In this document: piece after piece, positions 1 through 7,837 of the stretch
Layout of the letters: every line of letters begins with the position of its first letter
Position numbering within the stretch: position 1 is the stretch's first letter
DNA from: JAJEFO01 sp965214325
GTDB taxonomy: Bacteria > Pseudomonadota > Alphaproteobacteria > Rhodobacterales > Rhodobacteraceae
NCBI GenBank assembly: GCA_965214325.1
Contig: CBDCBG010000006.1
Location: 1,550,001-1,614,000, forward strand
Reading direction: 5' to 3'
DNA length: 64,000 nt
Program-made: the position numbers and the translations under genes
The notes under the pieces: model-generated
Databases searched by the model: none
Told to the model about the DNA's origin: nothing
Seen by the model: the letters and a program-made list of their open reading frames with translations, nothing else

Positions 1-107
1 ACGCGGCAATGCCTCGGGAATGACATGAATGCACTTCGTGCCGCAAATTGCACAGGATTTCCGGCCCGAGCTTGCCGACGAGACCGAATCTGCGACAACC
101 ATTTAAT

Positions 108-2197
108 CGGAACTTCAGGGGGATCTGAAAAGGGATTCCATGACCAACCTGCTGGTTTTCGTGGGTTTTCCGGCCCTGCGGCCGCCCGTCAACCTGTCAT
201 CTTTATGGGAACGTTCTGGTCAGGGTTCACTCCGAGCAGCTGGAAGGCCCGTTTCTGGACCGGGGTCGGCCTGGTGACGACGGACAGCAGGCTTACGTCA
301 TGGTCCGACAGGCGCAGCTGGTTCAGCGCCATCCCCGAGAGATCGTCGAGCAGGGTGCGGAAGCTGTGGGCGGGCAGGTCGTCTGCGGTGCGCTTCGTGG
401 CGGCCTTCCGCCGGGCGGATTCCGACGGCCGGGCCTTCTCCACCGGCGAGTTCCGCCGTTCCCGGGCGTCCGCGCGGTCGTCGTCCTCGAACAGGAGCGG
501 CGCGAGGCGCCGGCGCATGTGCCATTCGACGTGCAGGGCCAGCATGCAAAGGAACACGTGCGCGCGGACGTGGTCGGGGGAGTACACGTAGACCGGACGG
601 ATCCGGAGGTCGCTCCTGTCGTTCCGGAACGCGCGCTCCACGCCGGCGAGGCTCTTGTACGCATCAACCGCTTCGGCCGCGCCCATGGAGGCGGGATCCA
701 GGCTGGTGCGGATGACGTACACGCCGTCGAGCCTGGCCTCCGCCTCGATCCGGTCCTTCCGCCGGCGCCAGGAGACGCCCCTGTCGGTCACGTCGACCTC
801 CATGTGCTTCCCGACCTTCCGGCGGTTGACGTCCCTGCCCACCCGGCGGTCGATGGCCTCCCGGCCCTTCAGCCGGCCCGAGCGCACCGACCTCGCGATC
901 GCCGCCAGCGCCTCCTCGGTGGCCTGGAGCAGGGCCGAACGCTTGCGCGCCCGCTCCTGCCGCAGCCGGGGGTTCATGCAGACCATCAGCCGCTCGCCGG
1001 GGAAGTCCGGGCCCGTGACCTCGGCCACCGCGTCGGGAGCCAGGGCCTCGGGCACCAGAGGGGCCGGGGCGCCGTCCGCGCCCTCCTTCAGGAGCTTGCG
1101 GATGTCCTGCGTCTTCAGGGCCGAGATCCAGTCGAGCCCCGCCGGCTCGATGTCCTCGCGGATCCGCGCCGTGGTCAGCATCCCCCTGTCGCCCACGAGG
1201 GCGATGCGGTCGATGCCGAAGCGCTTTCGGATCCTGTTCACCTGGCTTGCCACCGTGGACGGGTCCGCGGTGTTTCCGGGGAACACCTCCACCGCGACCG
1301 GGCAGCCGTCGGAGGCGCAGAGCATCCCGAACACGATCTGCCGCTTGCCCCTCTTCCCGTCGCGGCTGTGGCCGAAGGCCGCGAGCGGGCAGCAGGTGCC
1401 CTCGAGGTACGAACTGCTCACGTCGTACAGGATGAGCGTTCCGTCCTTCAGGTGCCGGCTGGCCAGGCTCCTCTCGATCCAGGGCTGGCGCTTCAGCAGC
1501 CAGTCGAGCATGTCGAGCACCTCGTTGCCGGCGACGGGGCCGAGCCCGAGCAGGGCGCCGAGGCTGCTCGTCGCGGTCTCGGGCGACAGCCGCCGGGCGG
1601 TGGCGAGCTTGGAATCGGGCGACAGCACCCTCGAGACGACGGCGGCCAGCGCCAGCTGGCGCTCGCGGCTGCGGGTCCGGTGGAGCATGCGCTCGAGGCC
1701 GAGGTCCCGCGCGGTGCCGAGGACGGCGGCGACATGCCCGTGCAGGAGGGAGCGCTCCACCTGCATGAGGTCGCCGACGTCGCTGACGGCGACGGCGCCC
1801 TTGAGCACGGCCCGGAAGCCATCGACGATCTCGGGCGGGAACTTCGAGAGGTTGGCGACGGTCCTCTTGCGGATCCGCTTTCCCTCCCGCCACGCCTGGC
1901 GGAGGAGGATTGCGGGCTTTCCTGCCTGGTTGGGCACGGATTCGATGTTGAGGGCCATGGCGGGCATCCGTTATGGGAACTTCCCGGGCATCATATGCCG
2001 ACCCGTCCCATGATGTCAAGCGGAAAATCGAAAAAATGTTGCGTCCCCGTTCAATCCCCTCGGGACCGCTCGCCGGATGCGCCGGGATCCGCGCCTGCGG
2101 GCGTTATGGCAACAGAAATCCATCTACGGGGCCTCAGAACCGCAGATTCCCGTTTCATGTCAACGGGTTGCACGCAAAATGACCGTGTGAAGTTCCG
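108..2197 (-). mobile_element. IS1634-family insertion sequence, copy A
   Basis: Intact-looking element of 2090 bp. Its ends are CGGAACTTCA at 108 and TGAAGTTCCG finishing at 2197. The 6-bp AT-rich direct repeat TTTAAT flanks it at 102-107 and 2198-2203, which fits the 5-6 bp target duplications of the IS1634 family. It encodes one transposase. A near-identical copy lies at 14325-19369 with a different target duplication, so both arrived by independent transposition. Bases 1-101 outside the element hold no gene I can recognise. Confidence 0.93.
189..1967 (-). CDS. IS1634-family transposase
   Basis: A 592-residue DDE transposase that would cut and join the ends of the surrounding element. Recognisable features are the N-terminal segment AILLRQAWREGKRIRKRTVANLSK, the first acidic motif LYDVSSSYLEG near residue 180, the second VGDRGML near residue 260, and SLAGVERAFRN near residue 440 carrying the glutamate. 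The length is normal for IS1634 transposases. Start codons at 1967 or 1958 (MPAMALN or MALN) are both possible. The reading frame is uninterrupted, so this copy may still be active. Long ORFs on the opposite strand are shadows of this GC-rich gene. Confidence 0.93.
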   Translation of the reverse strand: MPAMALNIESVPNQAGKPAILLRQAWREGKRIRKRTVANLSKFPPEIVDGFRAVLKGAVAVSDVGDLMQVERSLLHGHVAAVLGTARDLGLERMLHRTRSRERQLALAAVVSRVLSPDSKLATARRLSPETATSSLGALLGLGPVAGNEVLDMLDWLLKRQPWIERSLASRHLKDGTLILYDVSSSYLEGTCCPLAAFGHSRDGKRGKRQIVFGMLCASDGCPVAVEVFPGNTADPSTVASQVNRIRKRFGIDRIALVGDRGMLTTARIREDIEPAGLDWISALKTQDIRKLLKEGADGAPAPLVPEALAPDAVAEVTGPDFPGERLMVCMNPRLRQERARKRSALLQATEEALAAIARSVRSGRLKGREAIDRRVGRDVNRRKVGKHMEVDVTDRGVSWRRRKDRIEAEARLDGVYVIRTSLDPASMGAAEAVDAYKSLAGVERAFRNDRSDLRIRPVYVYSPDHVRAHVFLCMLALHVEWHMRRRLAPLLFEDDDRADARERRNSPVEKARPSESARRKAATKRTADDLPAHSFRTLLDDLSGMALNQLRLSDHDVSLLSVVTRPTPVQKRAFQLLGVNPDQNVPIKMTG

Positions 2198-2291
2198 TTT
2201 AATCGCGGCCCAGCCAGCCACAGAATGGCATGGAGTTCAGATCGTCACGGAGGGGCGCGATCATGCGCGTCGGTGCGAGGCGCAAACTGCA

Positions 2292-3194
2292 TCAATCCTG
2301 ATCAAGAGCCGCAATCACGAGATCGGCCCTCCTGTCCGCGTCCGGCTCTCCCGGATCAAGCTGCATTGCCCCAACAAGCGCCTGCCATCGGGCGGTCGCT
2401 TCGGACATCGCGCAAGGCAGGTTCAGGTCTGCCATCATCTTTGCCGCCTCTTCCATCTCGGCGGCCCTCCGTTCGCCGTGAACCATCATGCGGTCCAGGG
2501 CATAGGCGCCGCGCTCCTTCCAGCCAAATCCGGGATAGGTGGCATCCAGCGACGCAAGAACTTCATCCGTGACGCTGAGCTTCCGCCCGACGGCGAGCAA
2601 CTCGGCGGAAAGCGCCTCTATCCCCTTCACGGCGATTGAGCGAACGAGCTTGATCGCCGAGGCCCTGCCCACAGGGCCTTCCACGACAGAAATGTTCATG
2701 TCGAGTCGGTTCATGGTCCGCTCCGCTGCGTCTGCATGGGGCCCGCTGGTCAGCACCGGCGTTCTGTTCAGTGCGGGTTGAACCGGCAACATGACCGCGA
2801 CGTCCACGTATCTTCCGCCGACCGACTCGATTGCGTCGCAGGATGCCTGCTTGGTCTGGGGCGCGGACGAATTGCAATCGAGGAAAAGGCGGTTCCCGAT
2901 GCCGGACCTAGCCGCGGCTTCGGCGGCGGCATGGGATTGATCGGCAGTGACCATGGATAAGACGACGTCGCAGTTCGAGATGGCCTCGTGCAAGTCTTCG
3001 CATCCCCGAATGCCATCGGCCCTGAAGTCGGCGAGCTTTTCGTCGCGCACGGAACCCGGGATCTCGGTCTTGATGTCATAGGCCGCAACGTCAGGCATTC
3101 CTGTCGCTGACCACCCCCGCACGAACGCCCGTGCAGCTTCGCCATAGCCCACAAATGTCACTCGCGGGCGGTTGCCTGTGTCCTTGCGTGCCAC
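2292..3194 (-). CDS. NAD(P)-binding dehydrogenase, 6-phosphogluconate/3-hydroxyisobutyrate dehydrogenase-like with DUF1932 C-terminus
   Basis: Predicted soluble oxidoreductase of about 300 residues. The N-terminal Rossmann motif VTFVGYGEAARAFVRGW is visible, followed by the family segment VVLSMVTADQS and a helical C-terminal half resembling DUF1932 (SLDATYPGFGWKERGAYALDRM). I chose the GTG start at 3194 because GGAGAAG lies 6 nt upstream and the Rossmann strand begins a few residues later; the frame stays open to 3275 with an ATG but without such a site. The substrate cannot be read from sequence. It stands alone on the minus strand just beyond the IS1634 copy. Confidence 0.8.
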   Translation of the reverse strand: MARKDTGNRPRVTFVGYGEAARAFVRGWSATGMPDVAAYDIKTEIPGSVRDEKLADFRADGIRGCEDLHEAISNCDVVLSMVTADQSHAAAEAAARSGIGNRLFLDCNSSAPQTKQASCDAIESVGGRYVDVAVMLPVQPALNRTPVLTSGPHADAAERTMNRLDMNISVVEGPVGRASAIKLVRSIAVKGIEALSAELLAVGRKLSVTDEVLASLDATYPGFGWKERGAYALDRMMVHGERRAAEMEEAAKMMADLNLPCAMSEATARWQALVGAMQLDPGEPDADRRADLVIAALDQD

Positions 3195-3871
3195 TTCCGA
3201 CTTCTCCAAGCTTGCCGCCGATTTGCTACCAGATCGCCGCGAGATGCGAAATTCCGGACTGGACAGGCATCGCATCCATAGCGGAATGCGTCAGGAGGGA
3301 TCCGTTGGTCAATGCAATGCAAGTTCCAGGTCAACGACGCCCAATGGGTGCAAGGCACTCGCGCGCGAGCTTCGCGAAATCTCTGTTGCTGACGCCCTGC
3401 CGGTTACGGCCTCGCGCAGGATCACCTGCGCTTCCGCTTGCCTGGAGTGGCGACGCTTGGCCGCTCGGACACGCAGGCGTGCCTTCGAGCCGTCATCTGC
3501 CGAATCGCGATGCTGATAGTTTCTGCCGTCCCCGACCTCTCGAATGCCGAACAATTGTGACGATTGCAGCACGTACGAGGCAACCGCCACCATGCAACGA
3601 CTGCACCGTGGCAGCATCATTCCGGAAGCCATGACGTGCCGGAAGAGAACTGCATGCGTCACTACGGCCCGCACGGCGGAATTCGTCTGGCGCAGCGGCG
3701 GGACCATCGCCCTCCACCAGACACCGGGACACGAGGTGACTGTCGCCTGCCAGTTTCGCGGCGTCCTCGGCGCGAGCGCGAAACCCTGGAAGCAAGGCAA
3801 TGCCGACATCGCTGGCAATCCTGCGGACCGCGCGGAAGCCGGTGGACGGCCACGTGGCAGCTCGGGGCGAA
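3195..3871. other. Gene-poor stretch, possible degraded regulator
   Basis: No intact gene is supported here. On the minus strand around 3660-3860 one frame reads ASDVGIALLPGFRARAED, which resembles the C-terminal part of LysR-type regulators (VAxGxGIALLP). The similarity then continues in another frame, so this could be a decayed LysR tail. I see no promoter or repeat structure worth naming. Confidence 0.3.
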
Positions 3872-4300
3872 TCAGGTGGCCGCGGAGGGCAGTCCCAGCG
3901 CTTCGGCGTGCAGATCCATCCGGCAGGGGCGTGCGGTTTCGGGAAGCGTCTTCCTGACACGATATTCCTTGTCCGTGAGTTGGCGCCTCAGGACATGGAT
4001 GATCTCGCCGAACCCCTCGATGATCGAGCGGTTCGGTTCCGGAAGGTCGTGCCTTATCCTCTCGTGAAGCGCTGGCAGCGCATGATACGGCACCATGGGA
4101 AACATGTGATGCTCGATGTGATAATTCATGTTCCAGTAGATGAACCGGTTGACTGGATTCATGTATTCGGTGCGCGTGTTCAGCAGATAGTCGATCACGT
4201 TGTCCGCGAGACCGGTGTGATACCAATCGGCAGCGGCAAGGCCGACTTCCACGGCCCTCTTGCCGCTTTCTCCCAGCAGGTCATAGGCGCGTCCAGTCAT
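3872..4300 (-). pseudogene. Fatty-acid desaturase family, C-terminal fragment
   Basis: A 142-residue ORF carrying the third histidine box of membrane fatty-acid desaturases (NYHIEHHMFPMVPYHALPALHE, with HxxHH). The first two histidine boxes and the membrane segments of the usual 300-370 residue enzyme are absent, so it cannot form the di-iron site. An ATG at 4300 follows AGGGGA at a good distance, so a short protein could still be made, but it should be inactive. Nothing upstream on the minus strand supplies the missing N-terminus; the next feature is a TnpB remnant. Confidence 0.75.
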
Positions 4301-4433
4301 TCACGGTTCCCCTCGGTCGACACCGCTTGACCTTGTCCCCTCCGCCGTCTGGCAAAGCTGCGTTGCGGGCGAAAAGGTTCAGTGGCAACACCGGGCGTAG
4401 AGCGTCACCGGATGATCGAAAGCATGGGGAATC

Positions 4434-5340
4434 ATATGCGTGAGTGACCATCAGGCCACCCTCGCACTGATTTCACGGGTCGTTGAAGCGGCCAACGCCA
4501 ACGCTTCTCGCCGTGCAGATGCGCCAATCCCGGACGCCTCGTCTCCCATGGCTTTCGCCAGGATGTTCCTCGCCGCGTTGATGTCGGCGTTCGCTGCTTG
4601 CCCGCAGGCGATGCAGGTGAGGCTTTCCCGAGTTCTGCGTGAGCGTCTGTCGACCGCTCCGCACTCATGGCATGTCCGTGACGTGTACTGCGCCGGAACC
4701 GTGATGACGTTCACGGCCTTGTAGGCGATCATCATTTTCACCGCCGTCCAGCCGGTGTTGATGATGACGCGGTTGAGCTCCGCCTTCTGCGGGACGTTGC
4801 TGCCCGCTCATCGACCGTGCCCTTCGCGCTCTTCGTCATGGCCTGGACATGCAGGTTCCCGACCGCCACCGTTCCCGCCTTTCCGGCAAGGCCGCGGCTG
4901 GCATGATGATGCCAATCGTGGCGGCGGTCCGCGATCCTGCGCATGACCCTGGCGTAATGCCGCTTCGCCTTCTCGCGGCGGCGGCTCGCCTTCTTCCGGC
5001 GCGAAACCCAGCGCTGCAGGCGCCGGCCTTTCGCGGCCAGCCTGCCGGGGTCGGGCATGAAGTGCGAGTGATTGTCCGCCCCGTCTTCCGATAGCTGTCG
5101 ATCCGCTCTTCGAGCGCAGCATTGCAGAGCTGTCGCTGGCTTTCAAGAGTCGTCTCAAGCCATTGCCAGTTCGCCTTCGTCTGCGGAAGCAGGCGAAAGA
5201 GAATGTTCCTGCAGGTCTTCACAATTGCCATGCGGCCGTTCCTGTACGGGCGCATGGGCGAGGGTGCGTGAACGCTCTTTCCACGCACATTTGCCGAAAA
5301 TGTCGAAGAACGTAAGAGGAATACGGTCACTCACGTATAT
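4434..5340. repeat. 16-bp inverted repeats bounding the TnpB remnant
   Basis: ATATGCGTGAGTGACC at 4434-4449 and GGTCACTCACGTATAT at 5325-5340 are inverted copies with a single mismatch. They enclose the tnpB remnant almost exactly, 907 bp end to end. Classical IS200/IS605 elements lack terminal inverted repeats, so this may be a remodelled or non-autonomous unit. Confidence 0.6.
4451..5330 (-). pseudogene. tnpB: tnpB (IS200/IS605-type RNA-guided nuclease) remnant
   Basis: Three pieces in different frames recall TnpB. The N-terminus KTCRNILFRLLPQTKANWQWLETTLESQRQLCNAALEERIDSYRKTG lies around 5080-5230. The middle GRRLQRWVSRRKKASRRREKAKRHYARVMRRIADRRHDW lies around 4850-5040. The C-terminus NVPQKAELNRVIINTGWTAVKMM to TSRTCHECGAVDRRSRRTRESLTCIACGQAANADINAARNIL is at 4451-4805. 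The zinc ribbon and last RuvC aspartate remain. The RuvC-I aspartate region is deleted and the RuvC-II glutamate motif reads VAVGNLHV, with G where E is expected. It is therefore dead as a nuclease. No tnpA is present. Confidence 0.85.
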
Positions 5341-5410
5341 AGGCTCCAAGGCATGCCTGCACTGGTTGGCAATGAGCTGCCGATCCGTGCGGCTCCTGGC
5401 AACGGGTGCC

Positions 5411-6022
5411 GATGCGCCAATCCCGGCGCGCAGGCTCCATTGCGTCGCTCGCAACCATGCGGCACATGCAAGTGAAACGGACCATGACCCGCATCGAGAG
5501 GACCCGCTCTTATCAGAAGATCCCGGACAACCTTGATGCTGGCAGCACGCTTCGTCATCCGCCCCGACGCAGCGACGTGCACCACGAGGCTGAGTTGTCC
5601 GTCCGCCTGAATTCTGGAGCCGAGAATATTCCGGTCTACGAGGCGCCGGGCCAAGTCTGCGGTCATGCAGTCACGCACGACATCACCCGGAGTGGATTGC
5701 GGAACACCCAGAGGCGCCTCCGCCGCCAAATGGAAATTGCCATGGCGTTCGAGCAGTCTTGCCCGGTCAGCCGGACGACGGCAGGACGTCCCTGACCCCG
5801 TACGGGGAATCGTGTCAGGACGGCGGCCTGAATCAGATGAACTGGAAGACCTCCGGGACAATCGACTTTCTCTTCGGCCACTTGTGGCTCGCGGGAGGCA
5901 ATGTCATCCTTGCCGGAACGCCGTCCGGCGTCGCTGCAGTGGTGGTCGGCGACAGGATGGTCGTCATGATTGACGGGCTCGGCGAACTGGCGATCAACGT
6001 CGTCCGGCCCAGGTCGGACTGA
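5411..6022 (+). pseudogene. Fumarylacetoacetate hydrolase (FAH) family gene, frameshifted
   Basis: Pieces of one FAH-family protein occur in order in changing frames. They are PARRLHCVARNHAAHASE (5411-5515), PDNLDAGSTLRHPPRRSDVHHEAELSVRL to VCGHAVTHDITRSGL and MEIAMAFEQSCPVS (about 5510-5790), then LAGGNVILAGTPSGVAAVVVGDRMVVMIDGLGELAINV (about 5870-6022). At least two frameshifts separate them. The order matches short FAH hydrolases of about 230 residues such as fumarylpyruvate hydrolase, which cleave C-C bonds of acylpyruvates with a divalent metal. The stop lies 11 nt before the next gene, so the two were probably one operon. It is nearly full length but not functional as written. Confidence 0.75.
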
Positions 6023-6033
6023 AAGGACGGCGC

Positions 6034-6957
6034 ATGGCGCTCAAGACAGCACTTGTCGGGATCGGCAAGATCGCACGGGATCAGCACATTCCTGCGATCG
6101 GAGCCAATGCCGGCTTCAAGCTTGTCGCGACGGCTAGTCGAAACGCCAAGGTGGAGGGCATTCCCGCATTCCGATTCCTGACGACACTTCTCGAGCATGT
6201 GCCGGAATTGGATTGCGTCTCGTTGTGCACTCCGCCGGCGGCACGATATTCCGACGCAAGGCTGGCGATCGAGGCGGGATGCCACGTGATGCTGGAAAAG
6301 CCGCCAGGAACAACGCTCGCGGAGGTGCAGGACCTTGCTTCGCTTGCTGAAAAGGCGGGCGTCACGCTCTTTGCATCATGGCACTCGCGCGAGGCTGCCG
6401 CCGTGCAGGCGACCAGGGACTGGTTGAAGGGAAAGCGAATCCGGCAAGCGAGAATCGACTGGAAAGAGGATGTCCGGTTCTGGCATCCCGGCCAGGACTG
6501 GATCTGGCAGGCGGGCGGCTTCGGCGTGTTCGATCCCGGAATCAACGCGCTTTCCATCCTGACGGCAATCCATCCGCGAATCCTTGTCGTTTCCGAGGCC
6601 ATCATTTCGGTTCCCGAGAATCGCGACACCCCCGTCGCCGTAGGGATGTCCCTGAAAGACCCGGAGGGAACAGAAGTGTTCGTGGAACTCGACTGGCTGG
6701 AAGAAGGTTCCCCGAAATGGGACATCAGGGTTCATGCGGACGAGGGAGAAGCGCTGCTTTGCGACGGCGGGGCACGGCTGCTGATTGATGGCGAAGAAAC
6801 CGTGTCGGGTCCGGATCGGGAATACAACGCACTCTACGACCGCCTTGCCGCGTTGATCGAGTCAGGGTCGAGCGACGTGGATCTGTCACCAATGCGCATC
6901 GTGTCTGATGCAATGGCAGTGGCGCAGCGCCAAATCGCCCCTCCTTTCGAGTGGTGA
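6034..6957 (+). CDS. Gfo/Idh/MocA oxidoreductase, D-galactose (or L-arabinose) 1-dehydrogenase-like
   Basis: A 307-residue NAD(P)-dependent sugar dehydrogenase. The N-terminal Rossmann motif is LVGIGKIARDQHIPAI, the conserved EKP motif is MLEKPPGTT near residue 90, and the segment WKEDVRFWHPGQDWIWQAGGFGVFDPGINALSIL is characteristic of bacterial galactose 1-dehydrogenases, which oxidise the sugar at C1 to the lactone. AAAGGA stands 6 nt before the ATG. It follows the FAH pseudogene by 11 nt and is followed by ispD after 4 nt, so the three were likely co-transcribed. The precise sugar is inference from family resemblance. Confidence 0.82.
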   Translation: MALKTALVGIGKIARDQHIPAIGANAGFKLVATASRNAKVEGIPAFRFLTTLLEHVPELDCVSLCTPPAARYSDARLAIEAGCHVMLEKPPGTTLAEVQDLASLAEKAGVTLFASWHSREAAAVQATRDWLKGKRIRQARIDWKEDVRFWHPGQDWIWQAGGFGVFDPGINALSILTAIHPRILVVSEAIISVPENRDTPVAVGMSLKDPEGTEVFVELDWLEEGSPKWDIRVHADEGEALLCDGGARLLIDGEETVSGPDREYNALYDRLAALIESGSSDVDLSPMRIVSDAMAVAQRQIAPPFEW

Positions 6958-6961
6958 GGCC

Positions 6962-7651
6962 ATGACTGCCATCGCATTCCTGATCGTAGCGGCCGGACGC
7001 GGAGTGCGCATCGGTGGCGACGTGCCAAAGCAATACGTTGATCTTGGCGGCAAGGCGCTGTTGCGGCACACGATCCAACGCGTCCTCGCCTTCCCGGAAA
7101 CTTCATGCGTCCTGACCGTCATCGGCAATGGAGATGACGAACTGTATGGCGCCGCGGTGGAAGGGATGGACCGGGATCGTCTGTTGGAGCCGGTCACCGG
7201 AGGTGACACGCGCGCGCAATCGGTTCGTGCCGGCCTCGAGGCGCTGGTCCCAAAGGCGCCGGCAAACGTCCTGATTCACGATGCGGCCCGGCCGTTCGTG
7301 ACCACAGGCATCATCCACGGAGTCATCACTGCGCTCGATGAACATGACGGAGCGTTTCCTGCCCTTCCCGTCGTCGACGCGCTCTGGCTTGCCAAGGACG
7401 GCATCGCGCTGGCAGCACGGTCCCGCGACGATCTCTGGCGTGCACAGACACCACAGGGGTTCAAGTTTCAGCGCATCCTGGACGCACATCGGAAATTCCC
7501 GGGCGACGCCGCCGACGATGCCGAAGTGGCGCGTGCCGCCGGACTTGATGTGCGCGTCGTCGAGGGCTCAGAGGTCAACATCAAGGTCACGACTCCGGAA
7601 GATCTTGCCCGCGCACGGAAGCTGCTCAACCAATTCGCGAGCCTTGACTGA
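6962..7651 (+). CDS. ispD: 2-C-methyl-D-erythritol 4-phosphate cytidylyltransferase (IspD)
   Basis: A 229-residue nucleotidyltransferase of the MEP isoprenoid pathway; it would join CTP and MEP to CDP-methylerythritol. Visible signatures are AAGRGVRIGGDVPKQYVDLGG at the N-terminus, LIHDAARPFV near residue 105, and RAQTPQGFKF near residue 160. The ATG at 6962 aligns the AAGxGxR motif at the expected distance; the longer in-frame ORF from 6908 would overlap the upstream gene. In many alphaproteobacteria IspD is fused to IspF, but this ORF stops cleanly and no IspF sequence follows. An IspD-like cytidylyltransferase of another pathway remains possible. Confidence 0.85.
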   Translation: MTAIAFLIVAAGRGVRIGGDVPKQYVDLGGKALLRHTIQRVLAFPETSCVLTVIGNGDDELYGAAVEGMDRDRLLEPVTGGDTRAQSVRAGLEALVPKAPANVLIHDAARPFVTTGIIHGVITALDEHDGAFPALPVVDALWLAKDGIALAARSRDDLWRAQTPQGFKFQRILDAHRKFPGDAADDAEVARAAGLDVRVVEGSEVNIKVTTPEDLARARKLLNQFASLD

Positions 7652-7837
7652 CGAGACTCCATTGGCCGACCGCCAGGCTGCGCTGCGACAGCAAGCACCG
7701 TTGCGAACAACGCGTCCGCGCCCTGCGGCAAGGCCAACCAGCGATACGAGGCGCCGGCAGGCTGCGCTCGTTCAGTGACATCGCTCATGACAATCCGCGA
7801 CATCGGGAATCGAAGAGGTGTCAGGCCGCCCGGCGCT

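Noticed and set aside
300..2639. Long plus-strand ORFs opposite the IS1634 transposase (up to 779 codons)
   Set aside because: They mirror the minus-strand transposase gene; composition is rich in R, A, H and P without any domain, as expected for antisense frames in GC-rich DNA. The same applies at 14517-16184, 21326-23518, 31868-33913 and 56564-58450.
4451..5330. Active TnpB / RNA-guided nuclease system
   Set aside because: RuvC-I region is deleted, the RuvC-II glutamate is replaced and the frame is broken, so no nuclease can be made.
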